A DNA stretch of 64,000 nt from Verrucomicrobiota bacterium (GTDB taxonomy: Bacteria; Verrucomicrobiota; Verrucomicrobiia; Opitutales; Opitutaceae), in the NCBI GenBank assembly GCA_023426435.1, contig JAFAAS010000046.1, positions 1 through 64,000 of the forward strand, read 5' to 3'. Under the pieces are notes generated by a model, which was not told the DNA's origin, searched no databases, and saw nothing but the letters and a program-made list of their open reading frames with translations. Positions 54,087 to 63,743 of the stretch are shown one piece after another. The position numbers and the translations under genes are program-made. Positions within the stretch are counted from its first letter, which is position 1. Every line of letters begins with the position of its first letter.

Positions 54087-55139
54087 TCAGGCGCCGCACT
54101 TGATGGGCGCGAGCACCGGGTGGACGCCGGCGCTCTTGAGCCAGCGGCGGAAGAGGTCGGGCGTGTGTCGCGGGATCGATCGAGCGCCTGGCAGGCGCGA
54201 GCGCAAATAGGCGCGGGCGGCCCAAGAGCCCTTCAAGAGGCGGGCGAGAACGTAACGGCGGCGCGCGATCGCGTGAGGACAATTGCGCAAGCCGGGGAAA
54301 AACTCCCGCAGCGTTCGGGCGGCCGGAGACCAGGAGGTTTGCAGCGCGCGTGCGACGTTGCGGGGTAGGTGAGCCGCAGACGTGGCAATCGCGTGTTCGA
54401 TCATTTCCTCGATTTTTTTTCGGTGATCATCGGATCCGAGACGCGCGGCTGCCGTCGCTTGTTCGCCATAGACCCGCCAGCCGCCCCAGGTGTCCGGGAC
54501 ATGCACGGTGTTGGCCCGCAGCGTAGCGCGCATGGTCCAGTTGAAGTCACCCACGGAGCCCCAACGCGTTTCGAATCCGCCGACCTGCCAGAAGAGCGAG
54601 CGACGGACGAGAAGTTGCGTGAGCGAGGTATAAACCGTATCGCCCAGCAAGTGGAGCAAGCCGTCGAACGGAGCGAGCCGCACGTGTTCGCGATCGAGCA
54701 AGATGCCGGAGCTGCGGGCGAACACGGAGTAGTTGCGCCACCAATCGCCGGGCTGCGGCAGGCCCTGCTCGTCGATGCAGCGCAAGGGACAGTGTGCGAT
54801 GGCGCAATCGGGACGTCGATCGAGGGCACCAATCATTCTCCGCAGAAAATCGGGCGGCATGGTGTCGTCGCCAGGCGCGAGGCATACGAACTCTCCCGTC
54901 GCGTGCGCGATGCAGCGGTTGAAGTTGGAATAGATTCCGTCGCGGCAAGCCTGGGTGAGTTTCACGCGTCGATCGATTTGTGCGAGGCGGGCGAGCGTCT
55001 CATAGGTGCCGTCGGTCGAATAGCTGTCCACCGCGATCAACTCCCAATCCGTATGACTCTGCGCGAAGAAGCTGCGCACGCGTTCGTCGAGAAAGCGGCG
55101 GCTGTTCAGCGTGGGCATGCAAATGCTGACGCGCGGCAT
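54087..55139 (-). CDS. GT2 family glycosyltransferase
   Basis: 350 residues. N-terminal SICMPTLNSRRFL, DSYSTDGT (variant of DDGSTD) and a GDD metal-binding motif (LAPGDDT near 88-94). Inverting transferase; sugar unknown. Separated from the SGNH gene by 42 bases. Confidence 0.87.
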   Translation of the reverse strand: MPRVSICMPTLNSRRFLDERVRSFFAQSHTDWELIAVDSYSTDGTYETLARLAQIDRRVKLTQACRDGIYSNFNRCIAHATGEFVCLAPGDDTMPPDFLRRMIGALDRRPDCAIAHCPLRCIDEQGLPQPGDWWRNYSVFARSSGILLDREHVRLAPFDGLLHLLGDTVYTSLTQLLVRRSLFWQVGGFETRWGSVGDFNWTMRATLRANTVHVPDTWGGWRVYGEQATAAARLGSDDHRKKIEEMIEHAIATSAAHLPRNVARALQTSWSPAARTLREFFPGLRNCPHAIARRRYVLARLLKGSWAARAYLRSRLPGARSIPRHTPDLFRRWLKSAGVHPVLAPIKCGA

Positions 55140-55181
55140 AGGAAGCGGAAGGGGATCTGACGCGGCGGGAGGGCCGCCGGT

Positions 55182-58100
55182 TCAGGGCGTTACCCGGATG
55201 TTGTCGAGGAGCAGATCGAGATTCGCGCTCGTCGGCGAAATATCGCGGAACGTGAGTGTCGTCGTGGTGCTATCTGCGACAAACTGGTAGCTGGCGGAAG
55301 TCCACCGCGTCGCGCCGCCACCCAGACCGAAGATCGAAATCGTCTGCGCGAGCCGTTCGGTGTTGCCCTGGGCCATCACGCGGAGCCGTTGCTCGTGGGT
55401 GTTGTAAGCCAGCACGCCGACATCGAAGGCGACGGTGTAGGTCTGCCCCACCACGGTGTTGAAGGTCTGCGTGAGTTCGCCGTTGGGTGCGGCTTGGCCC
55501 GAGTTGAAAGCCAAGACATGGGCGCCTTCGGTTGGAAGATACGGCGCCGAATTCATGAGCGCCTGATGGCCGGTTGCCGTCCAACCGAAGTAACCGGATT
55601 CGAAACCGCCATTGGTGAACGATTCGCCATCGGGTGGGGCCAGGTAAACGGCGTGCGCGGAACGGTCGGCTGTCATGGAAACGCTGATACTGCGCGCGTA
55701 GCTATAGTCCTCGCCGTTCAATTGCCATTTGTAGAACACGGCGTGGTCGCCGGTTGGCGCGGCGGTGAGCGTGATGGTTGCGCCGTGATTGTAGCTGCGC
55801 GTGAAGGAGGTGGTGCCGCCAGCTAAACCGGCGCGATCTGCGACATCGATTTCCACCTCCGCGGCGATGTCAGGTGAAGAGGTCACTTCGAGTGTGCGCG
55901 GCGGCGGTGCGGTGATGCGGATGTGATCGAGGAGCAAATCGAGATTCGCTGTGGTCGGGGAAACATCCCGAAACGTGACCGTGCTGGTTTCGCTGTCTGC
56001 GATGAAGCTCATGGTGACCGGCGTCCACCGCGTTGCTCCACCGCCGAGCCCGGTCACTGACGAGGTTTGTGAGAGCAAGGAAGTCAGTCCCGAGACGGTG
56101 ACCTGCAGGCGTTGTTCATTCTTGTTGTAGGCTAGCACTCCCAGATCGAATTCGATCGCGTAGGCCACGCCGGGGACGGTGGTGAACGTTTGCGTGAGCA
56201 CGCCATTGGGCGTGGTCTGGCCGCCGTTGAAGACAACCAGCGTGGATCCCTGAGTCGGTGTGTAGGGCGCGGACGTGACGAGGGAGTGATTCCCGCTGAA
56301 CGTCCAACTCGAGTAGCCCGCTTCGAAACTGCCATTGGCAAAGGCGCCCACCGGCGGGGGCGGCGAGTAGATTGCGGTGAGTGTCCGATTGGCGCTCAAG
56401 GTGACGGTCACGGTGGGGGTGAACGCGAGGTCGCTTCCGTCGAGCTGCCATTTTTCGAAGATCTCCGAGCCTGCGAAGGTGGGCGCCTGGAGCGTTACTG
56501 CGGCGCCATCCAAGTAGGTCCGAGAAAACGGCGCGGTGTCGCCGGTCTGGCCGCTTTGATCGGCAGGCGAGACAGCGATGGTGACGGGCGACGATGCGGT
56601 GGTGTCGACGTTGAGCGTGCGGGTCGTCGGCACGGTCAGGTGCACGCGATCGAGCACGAGATCGATGTTCTGAGTCGTGGTGGATTGATCGGAGAACTGG
56701 AGCCGGGTGACGGAGCTGTCGGCGGTGAAGCTCAGCATGGCGGAAAGCCAGCGCGTCGCGCCGTTGCCGGGCCCGGTGACGGTGAACGTCTCGGAATGCA
56801 GGGTGGCGTTTCCCTGGATGGTGACGTTGAGCCGCTGCTGTTGGGTGTTGAACGAAAGCGCGCCGTAATCGAAGCGCAGCAGATACGTGGTGCCGGGAAC
56901 AGTGGTGAAACGCTGCGACAGGACGGCGTTCGGAGTGGATTGGCCGCCGTTGAACACGATGAGTTTTTGTCCATCGGTCGGAGCGTAGGGAGCAGCGCCA
57001 TAGGCAACGACGTTGCCGGCAGTCGTCCATGCTTCCGCATCGTTTTCGAAGCTCCCGTTTGCGAGCACTTGAGAGGTGGCGATCGAGAGCAGAGCGGCGG
57101 AACTGGCGATCGAGCTGCCGGCGTTGGTGACAACGACGCTGTAGTGACCGGCATCCTGGGCGGTGAGGTTGGTGCGAGTGTAGGTGGCGTCGGTCGCGCC
57201 GGGGATGACGTTTCCGTCGTGTCGCCACTGATACGTTGCCGTGTGCGGCGTTGCAGAAACGCTGAACGTAGCGCTTTCACCCAGCGCGGCGGTGATCGGC
57301 TGGGGTTCGCTCGTGATGACGGGTGCGTTGGCGGAGTAAACGGCGGTGAACGAGTAGTTCGCGTCGAGCGCGGCGGCGGCAGTCGTGGCCGAAGTATAAG
57401 CGACGCCATTACGCAGCCACTGCTGGAAGGAGGCACCGTTTGCGATCGCAGGTGCCGTCAAGGTAACCTCGGTCCCGTCCGCGTAGGTGCGAGTGAAATT
57501 CGTCGTCCCGGCGCCGGCGCCGTTCACGTCGGCGGGGGTGACATTAATAACAAAGCCGCCGCCGGGGCTCGATTGGACTGTGAGTGAACGGGTCACTCCT
57601 GCCGGCTCGACGCGGACGTCGTCCAACAGCAGGTCGATGCTATTGCTGGTGGTTGAAACATCAGTGAAGCGAAGCGTCGTAGCGGTGCTGTTCGCGGTGA
57701 AGACAAACTCTTGCGGCGTCCAGGTGAGCACGCCGCCGAATTTCCCGCTGAGAACGAGCAACTGGCTGAGCAGGATGCCGCTGCCCTCGACGCTGAACTG
57801 CATCTGCTGCTGGTTGAAGTTGAAGGAATAAACGCCGAGCGAAAAGCGGACGCGATACGACTGTCCGGGCTCGGTGGCGAACGACTGCGAGAGCGTGCCG
57901 TTGGGAATCGTTTGCCCCGTGTTGAAGGCGACAAGCCGGCGTCGGTGCGAGGGAACGTAGATGGCGTCGCCGGCGAGATTCTGATTTCCGGTGGCCGTCC
58001 ACGCGGTGTAGCCGTGTTCGAAGCTGCCGTTGGCGAGCAGTGGCGGAATAAAGCTCAACTGCGCGCCGGCGGGGATGAGATGTTGCGCGGGTGTGCGATC

Positions 58101-59036
58101 GCGCACGCCCGAAACAGACAAGGTGTAAGACGCGCCCGGAGTGAGCGGCGTGGTAGTGAGCGTGACACTACGCTTGGTCTCCGCATCGAGCGTGGCCGCC
58201 ATGATGCTGGCTCCTCCGTCGATCTGATAATTCGCGAGGCTGTTCGCGTCGTCGGCGACGGGCTTGCTGAAAGTAACGACCACGTGCGTAAAATCGGCGG
58301 GCTCGACGCGGGCGAGTTGCGGTGGTTCCGCATTGCCCAGGGGCGTCGTCGCGGTCGCGATCGCGTCAAACCAGTTTCCGGCGAGTTTGTCGTAGCCGTT
58401 TTCGTTTGGGTGGATGCCGTCGCTCGACATGTCGGCGGGAGTGAATCCCTGCCGGACATCCACAAAGCGCACCAGCCGTCCGAGACTGGACTGTCGGTCG
58501 GCGATCCCGGGAATGGTCGCGTTGAACGTATTTTGCGCGGCATCGACGCTCGGGTTGGTCGTATTCGGAACGATGTTGGCGAGCAGGATGGTTGCGTGGG
58601 GGCGGGCGTTGGCGAGTTGAACGACCAGATTCTCGAGTCGAGTCGACGCCTGCGCGGTCTGGTGGTTTTGCAGGAAGTCATTCGTGCCGATCATCAGCAG
58701 CACGACGTCGGGGTCGTCGATGCGATCGAGCCAGCCGTTGAGATTCGTGGCGATCTGATCGATGCGGAATCCGGAGTGTCCCTCGTGATCGGGATCGGGG
58801 ATCGCGCCGTTTTGCGCGTCCACGAGGGTGCCTACGAAATCGACGTTATAGCCGGCGTCGGTGAGCAGCGCCTGGAGCAAGTCACGGTAGCCGCTGAAAT
58901 AGGTGGGGACCGAATAGCCGAGCGTGTTCGAGTCGCCAAGCGGCATGATGCGAACGCTCGGGGGCTCCCCGGCAAATGCGAATATTGCAGCGAATAACGC
59001 GACGGCGCGGATGAGCGCGTGAAGAAGCTTGGGCAT
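55182..59036 (-). CDS. Secreted modular SGNH esterase with repeat domains
   Basis: 1284 residues with signal peptide (about 1-22). SGNH hydrolase at about 27-225: GDSN with Ser36, GTND at 117-120, DGIHP with His209. A Big_5-like domain (236-330) follows. Then four copies of a galactose-binding-like module (334-478, 657-803, 898-1044, 1139-1284; each opens NGSFE/NGGFE and ends LLLD-x-IRV), separated by three InlB-type repeats (482-568, 805-891, 1046-1132) and one Ig-like domain (570-653). Likely deacetylates and binds the exported glycan. No PEP-CTERM anchor. Confidence 0.85.
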   Translation of the reverse strand: MPKLLHALIRAVALFAAIFAFAGEPPSVRIMPLGDSNTLGYSVPTYFSGYRDLLQALLTDAGYNVDFVGTLVDAQNGAIPDPDHEGHSGFRIDQIATNLNGWLDRIDDPDVVLLMIGTNDFLQNHQTAQASTRLENLVVQLANARPHATILLANIVPNTTNPSVDAAQNTFNATIPGIADRQSSLGRLVRFVDVRQGFTPADMSSDGIHPNENGYDKLAGNWFDAIATATTPLGNAEPPQLARVEPADFTHVVVTFSKPVADDANSLANYQIDGGASIMAATLDAETKRSVTLTTTPLTPGASYTLSVSGVRDRTPAQHLIPAGAQLSFIPPLLANGSFEHGYTAWTATGNQNLAGDAIYVPSHRRRLVAFNTGQTIPNGTLSQSFATEPGQSYRVRFSLGVYSFNFNQQQMQFSVEGSGILLSQLLVLSGKFGGVLTWTPQEFVFTANSTATTLRFTDVSTTSNSIDLLLDDVRVEPAGVTRSLTVQSSPGGGFVINVTPADVNGAGAGTTNFTRTYADGTEVTLTAPAIANGASFQQWLRNGVAYTSATTAAAALDANYSFTAVYSANAPVITSEPQPITAALGESATFSVSATPHTATYQWRHDGNVIPGATDATYTRTNLTAQDAGHYSVVVTNAGSSIASSAALLSIATSQVLANGSFENDAEAWTTAGNVVAYGAAPYAPTDGQKLIVFNGGQSTPNAVLSQRFTTVPGTTYLLRFDYGALSFNTQQQRLNVTIQGNATLHSETFTVTGPGNGATRWLSAMLSFTADSSVTRLQFSDQSTTTQNIDLVLDRVHLTVPTTRTLNVDTTASSPVTIAVSPADQSGQTGDTAPFSRTYLDGAAVTLQAPTFAGSEIFEKWQLDGSDLAFTPTVTVTLSANRTLTAIYSPPPPVGAFANGSFEAGYSSWTFSGNHSLVTSAPYTPTQGSTLVVFNGGQTTPNGVLTQTFTTVPGVAYAIEFDLGVLAYNKNEQRLQVTVSGLTSLLSQTSSVTGLGGGATRWTPVTMSFIADSETSTVTFRDVSPTTANLDLLLDHIRITAPPPRTLEVTSSPDIAAEVEIDVADRAGLAGGTTSFTRSYNHGATITLTAAPTGDHAVFYKWQLNGEDYSYARSISVSMTADRSAHAVYLAPPDGESFTNGGFESGYFGWTATGHQALMNSAPYLPTEGAHVLAFNSGQAAPNGELTQTFNTVVGQTYTVAFDVGVLAYNTHEQRLRVMAQGNTERLAQTISIFGLGGGATRWTSASYQFVADSTTTTLTFRDISPTSANLDLLLDNIRVTP

Positions 59037-59108
59037 GGTAACCGAATCGGAACCGAGTCGCAGGACGGTTGATGACGGCCGGTGGAGGAAAGGGTGAAGG
59101 GAGTTTCT

Positions 59109-60011
59109 TCACGCCGGCTGAAGAGGTGAGCGCTCGGCCATCACTCGCTCCCAGAATTCATGGTCGTAGCGAGCCCACGCGTGGCAGCCGAAGGGGAGCC
59201 GACCGCCGTTCATCTGCAGGCAGGTCCGGGGCGAAGCCTCGAACGCGAACTGGAGGCCTTGCGCGAGACTGGCGACCTTGAAGCTCGGGAGATACTTCAC
59301 CGCCTCGTCGGACCAGAAGAGATCGTTGTGGCGGCAGGTCGCCGACGGATTCTCCATCGCCTCCCATTCGTGGAGCGGCCGAGTGATCAGCTTTGATCGA
59401 GGGAAGCGCTGCCGAAGACGTTGAAGTGTCTGCATGAACCGCCGTGGGCCCGGTCCATTATGGAAGACATGATCGATCCAAAAGAAGAGGGGGCTCGTGC
59501 GATAGCGGCGGTAAAGAACGTCGAGGGCGGCGCGGACGTTCAGCAGCGTGAAGCCGCCATTACCCACTCGCGGCCGCGTCACCCATGGCGAATCTTCGCA
59601 CGAGATCCATGGGGGGCCAATGTAGTCCACGCCCGCGGCGCACCATTGTTCGAGTTGATCCGAGAGGACCAAGCTATCGAGATGATAGAAGAGAATGTAA
59701 CGATACTCGCTGAAGGCGCGGTAAAGACTCGGGGAGAAAAGCAGCCAGTTGTGGGCGGAGACGGAGCCGAAGAAGCGTCGCGGAAATTCTTTCCGCGCGA
59801 TCCCCGGAATGCGAATGGGCGAATCCGGCGAGGCGATCAGGAATGTGTCGTAGGAACCGAGATGTTTCTTCAACTGCCGGAGTGAGATCTCCTCGTCTGG
59901 CCGCAGCGTCGGCCGACTGGAAATCGGAATGACGATGGCGACGAGCTTCGTCGGTTTTCGGGCCCGGGTGGCGAGCCATGCGAAAGGCGTGGTGACGGAG
60001 CGCAGCAGCAT
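59109..60011 (-). CDS. DUF5672 protein, putative glycosyltransferase
   Basis: 300 residues. Shows the DUF5672 pattern: YILFYHLDSLVLSDQLEQWC and VDYIGPPW, GNGGFTLLNVRA, FGCHAWARYD near the C terminus. The family is found in glycan clusters and predicted to be GT-A-like. No membrane segment. Specificity unknown. Confidence 0.75.
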   Translation of the reverse strand: MLLRSVTTPFAWLATRARKPTKLVAIVIPISSRPTLRPDEEISLRQLKKHLGSYDTFLIASPDSPIRIPGIARKEFPRRFFGSVSAHNWLLFSPSLYRAFSEYRYILFYHLDSLVLSDQLEQWCAAGVDYIGPPWISCEDSPWVTRPRVGNGGFTLLNVRAALDVLYRRYRTSPLFFWIDHVFHNGPGPRRFMQTLQRLRQRFPRSKLITRPLHEWEAMENPSATCRHNDLFWSDEAVKYLPSFKVASLAQGLQFAFEASPRTCLQMNGGRLPFGCHAWARYDHEFWERVMAERSPLQPA

Positions 60012-60048
60012 GGACGTGCGGAGTGGAAACGTGGATACGTTTTGCCGA

Positions 60049-61314
60049 TCAGTCCCGAGGACCGCCGAGGGCGAGACCCACCGGCGCCGGCGCGGCCGGT
60101 GAGGGAACGGGGGCTGCGACGTTACGGATGGAGCGGCCTGGTTGCGTCAGTCGTTTTCCGAACCGCATCAACGGCGCCTCGACGGTGCGGTGGAGCAGGT
60201 GCGCCGCGCCGAGCATCATTGGCAAGCCCGCGCCAAGCAGCCAGCCGAGCGCCTGCAGCGCGTGCGCCTCCGGCGCAAACTTCAACAGCGCGGCGAGCAG
60301 CAGGATCAGCAGGGGCCAATGCACGAGGTAGAGCGGATACGAGATGCGGCCGAGCCACTGGGCAATGGGGTGCGCGAGAATGTTTCGCACGATCGTTAGT
60401 CCGGTGCCCAGCACTCCCGCGCGCTCGACGAAGAGCGAACCGAACGCGGCGATCCACACCAGCAATGCCATCGTATGCCAGCGCAGCAACAGGGCGGCGC
60501 CGAAGGCTGCGCCGACGAAAACGGCGTTTCGGCGCGACCGTTGTGCGCCATGTTTAACGAAGAGCGCGTAGAGGTGATAGCTGCCGATCCCGACGAGGAA
60601 AAAGGGGAGAACGAGCGGAAGGAAGGCCGGCATGGGATTGATCCATGGCGTCCCGAATCGGCTGCCCAAGACACCGATCGCACAAATGCAGATGAGCGCG
60701 ACGGGCCGCCGCACTGCTGCGACGATGGCCAGAGCCGCGAGGTAGAATTGCCATTCGACGGAGATGCTCCAAGCGGGCACGAGGACCGTGGCGGCTGCGC
60801 CCGGCAGCACGTCTTTTGAGAGCAGGCCGTTCAGCAATGTAAGGTGGGCGACGAAGTGATGCCAAGGGGCGCTGCTCTCATGATCGACGAGGACCTTCAC
60901 GTCGTGGAAGTAGCTCGTCGTCCGCCATGCTGCGTTCTCGAGGACGAACGGGGTGAAGATGGCCGCGACGAAACTGAGCCCGATGCAGACGAGATAGACG
61001 GGATAAATTCGAAAGAATCGTCCCGCCATGAATGCACCGAAACTGGGCCGGCGAGAATAAATCAGATACGAAATCGCAAAGCCGCTCAGAATGAAAAACA
61101 CCTGGACCGCCCAATGCGCATAAATGAACGAGTGGTATAACCGCATCGCGCGGCCGCCGAAGCCTCGTTCAGCAAACGCGCACCAAAGGACGATATGCGA
61201 AAGCGCCACGCAGAGGGCCAGCACACCGCGCAGCCCATCGAGTTCCGAGACGTGATCGGCGGAACGTGACTTGGGGGTCGAGTTCGGGTTCATAGCGTTG
61301 GGGCGCGCGTTCAA
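60049..61314 (-). CDS. Acyltransferase 3 (OafA-type) membrane protein
   Basis: 421 residues with about ten membrane helices. LDGLRGVLALCVALSHI near the N terminus carries the conserved His/Arg region; FFILSGFAISYL and RFFRIYPVYLV follow. Probably O-acetylates the glycan; the SGNH esterase would remove such groups. An in-frame ATG at 61293 gives a 7-residue shorter start. Confidence 0.9.
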   Translation of the reverse strand: MNARPNAMNPNSTPKSRSADHVSELDGLRGVLALCVALSHIVLWCAFAERGFGGRAMRLYHSFIYAHWAVQVFFILSGFAISYLIYSRRPSFGAFMAGRFFRIYPVYLVCIGLSFVAAIFTPFVLENAAWRTTSYFHDVKVLVDHESSAPWHHFVAHLTLLNGLLSKDVLPGAAATVLVPAWSISVEWQFYLAALAIVAAVRRPVALICICAIGVLGSRFGTPWINPMPAFLPLVLPFFLVGIGSYHLYALFVKHGAQRSRRNAVFVGAAFGAALLLRWHTMALLVWIAAFGSLFVERAGVLGTGLTIVRNILAHPIAQWLGRISYPLYLVHWPLLILLLAALLKFAPEAHALQALGWLLGAGLPMMLGAAHLLHRTVEAPLMRFGKRLTQPGRSIRNVAAPVPSPAAPAPVGLALGGPRD

Positions 61315-61340
61315 GCGGCCGCGGAAGAGGTGAGGGCGGT

Positions 61341-62327
61341 CTAGTTCTCGAACCCCGGCGAAACCAGCAGCGGAGCGCGGCGCGCCAGGATGGCGGGCTG
61401 GTCCCCACTTTGAGTGAGTGGATAGAAGTGCTGGTGCTCCCGGTAATATTGCGCGGTCAACGCGAGGCCCTCGCGAAGCGCGGTGGCCGCACGCCAGCCG
61501 ATGAGGCGCTCGGTGCGATCGGCGTCGGCTTGCGCGACGTGCTCGCCGGCTCGATCCGGCAGGGCGCCGAATCGTGGTTGGGCGGTCGGATCGACGAGTT
61601 GCACCAAGTTCTCCACGACCGCGCGGACGGTGGTGAGCGCACCGGTGCCCAGATCGATGCCAAGGCCCTCGATGCCGGGGCGCTCAGCCATTGCCGCGAG
61701 CCCCGCGGCGACGTCGTCGATGTAGATCCAGTCCAGTTCCCGGCGGCCGCTGGAGCAGACGGGGGCCGTGCCACGCAAGAGGCTCAAGATCGTTTGCGGG
61801 ATCACTTTCCGGACGTCGCGCTGTCCCCGGCCGTAAACCATGAAGATGCGCGCGATGGTGACGGGCGTGCCGTAGAGCTCGTTGAACATCTGCGCGAACA
61901 TCGTTCCTGCGGCCTTCGAAGCAGCGTAAGGAGAGCGCGGCGGACTTGGAGGGGTTGGCTCTTCCATCGAACCGGCGAGGACAATCCGTTTGCAGCCGAC
62001 CCGTGTGGCGGCGGTGAGGAGGTTGATCGTTGGGACGAGATTGGAATCCAACGCCGACGAAATCGCATCGAGATGGCGGGTGGCGTGCGTGTAGCCGGCC
62101 AGATGATACACGAAATCTGCGCGGGCTTCGTCGAGCGCGCGCGTGAGGCCATCGCGATCGAGCAGGTCGACTTCGATCCGCTGCACATTGCTCGGAAGTT
62201 CGCCTGAGCTCCGGCGGCAGAGGCCAGCGACCGTGAAGCCGTCGGCCTGCAATCGGCGGCAAAGTTCGGCGCCGATGAAACCGCTGGCGCCGGTGACGGC
62301 CGCTTTTTTTGGGTGAGAGGACGTCAT
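61341..62327 (-). CDS. NAD-dependent epimerase/dehydratase
   Basis: 328 residues. Rossmann motif TGASGFIGAEL (13-23), active-site SMEEP... and YAASKAAG (YxxxK near 132-136). Short-chain extended family; substrate probably a nucleotide sugar given the neighbours. Start is the ATG at 62327 (MTSSHPKKAAV); upstream frame is arginine-rich shadow. Follows ugd by 51 bases. Confidence 0.88.
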   Translation of the reverse strand: MTSSHPKKAAVTGASGFIGAELCRRLQADGFTVAGLCRRSSGELPSNVQRIEVDLLDRDGLTRALDEARADFVYHLAGYTHATRHLDAISSALDSNLVPTINLLTAATRVGCKRIVLAGSMEEPTPPSPPRSPYAASKAAGTMFAQMFNELYGTPVTIARIFMVYGRGQRDVRKVIPQTILSLLRGTAPVCSSGRRELDWIYIDDVAAGLAAMAERPGIEGLGIDLGTGALTTVRAVVENLVQLVDPTAQPRFGALPDRAGEHVAQADADRTERLIGWRAATALREGLALTAQYYREHQHFYPLTQSGDQPAILARRAPLLVSPGFEN

Positions 62328-62377
62328 GATTCCGATGCGACGCGCGCGAGTGACCGTCGTCGCGAAAGTGGGATCGA

Positions 62378-63739
62378 TCAGGCGGCTTTCGAAACACGAC
62401 TGAGTCCGATGCCCTCGTAGCGAGGCACGCTGTGTTTGTTCAACATGCGACGGCCGTCGATGAGAACGGGAGGCGATGGCAGGGCGGCCAGCAGTTGCGG
62501 CAGTTCGCCGAACATCGGCCAGCGGGTGAGCAACAGGACTGCTTCTGCGTTGGTCACGGCGTCGCGCAGGTCGGAGGCAAATTCGATGTGATCGCCGCCG
62601 AAAATCTTTCTGGCCTCGTGCTGGGCGATGGGATCGAAAGCGCACACGCGGGCTTTCTCGGCGAGCAGTTCACGAACGATCGGGATCGCGGGAGATTCGC
62701 GCATGTCGTCCGTGCCCGGCTTGAACGCGAGGCCCAGCACGGTGACGCGCACGCCCTCGAGCCGGGGAAAATGTTTGCGCAGCAGCGGCAGCATCGTGCT
62801 GGGCTGCGAGGCGTTCACGGAGATCACCGCATCGAGCACATTCATCGGGGCGCCATACTTGCGGCCGTAGGAGATCAGGGCTTTGACGTCCTTCGGGAAG
62901 CAACTCCCACCGAAGCCGCAACCCGCCTCCAGGTAAGTGGTGAACGCCGGTGTGATGCGCTGTCCATCTCGCAGCAGCGGGCTGAGACGTTTGTCGAGGT
63001 GCACGCCGCGCATGACGTCGACGACGTCCACGTTGTTGATGCCCGAGCAGAGATTTCCGATCTCGTTGGAGAACGAGATCATCGTGGCGAGCAGGGCGTT
63101 CGCGGTGTATTTGATCGTTTCGGCCGTGCTGGGGTTGGTGTGGATTTTCTCCACCTCCGTGAATGGTTCGTAGAGTTCCTCCAGTGTCTCGATCGTCCGC
63201 GCGTCGATGCCGCCGAGCACGATGCGGTCGGGATGCATGAAGTCATTCACCGCTTCGCCCTCACGCAGGAATTCGGGGTTCATGCCGACGCCGAAGTCGC
63301 GCCCCGCTTTTTTTCCGGACGCTTCTTCGAGCAGCGGAGTGACGACATCGGAGGTGGTCCCCGGCACGACGGTGCTCTTCACGATGACGACGTGGTAAGC
63401 GGATTTGTCGCGCAGGGCTGTTCCGATCTGCCGGGCGGCTTCCTTGATGAAACGCAGATCGATCTCTTCGCCATCGAACGGCGTGCCGACGGCAATCATC
63501 GACATTTGTGTCGCGAGCACCGCGTGGCGAAGGTCGGTCGTGGCGCGGATGCGCTGCTCGCGGAGGTTGCGCTGAAGAATCTCGTCGAGGCCGAGCTCGT
63601 AAATCGGCGATTCGCCGCGATTGATGCGGTCGACCTTGGCGGTGTCGACATCGACACAAGTCACGTCGTGGCCTTTCGCCGCGAAGCAGGCGCCGGTGAC
63701 GAGGCCCACGTATCCCGTTCCGATGATGGACAGTTTCAT
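62378..63739 (-). CDS. ugd: UDP-glucose 6-dehydrogenase
   Basis: 453 residues. N-terminal GTGYVG (7-12), catalytic Cys in GFGGSCFPKD near 260, and C-terminal UDP-binding domain (GLAFKPGTDDMRESPA). Makes UDP-glucuronate, a likely precursor for the cluster. Start ATG 63739; the next gene in transcription order ends at 63744. Confidence 0.95.
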   Translation of the reverse strand: MKLSIIGTGYVGLVTGACFAAKGHDVTCVDVDTAKVDRINRGESPIYELGLDEILQRNLREQRIRATTDLRHAVLATQMSMIAVGTPFDGEEIDLRFIKEAARQIGTALRDKSAYHVVIVKSTVVPGTTSDVVTPLLEEASGKKAGRDFGVGMNPEFLREGEAVNDFMHPDRIVLGGIDARTIETLEELYEPFTEVEKIHTNPSTAETIKYTANALLATMISFSNEIGNLCSGINNVDVVDVMRGVHLDKRLSPLLRDGQRITPAFTTYLEAGCGFGGSCFPKDVKALISYGRKYGAPMNVLDAVISVNASQPSTMLPLLRKHFPRLEGVRVTVLGLAFKPGTDDMRESPAIPIVRELLAEKARVCAFDPIAQHEARKIFGGDHIEFASDLRDAVTNAEAVLLLTRWPMFGELPQLLAALPSPPVLIDGRRMLNKHSVPRYEGIGLSRVSKAA

Positions 63740-63743
63740 AGAA

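Noticed and set aside
52715..54103. 462-codon open frame opposite the GT4 genes
   Set aside because: Shadow of real GT genes on the minus strand.
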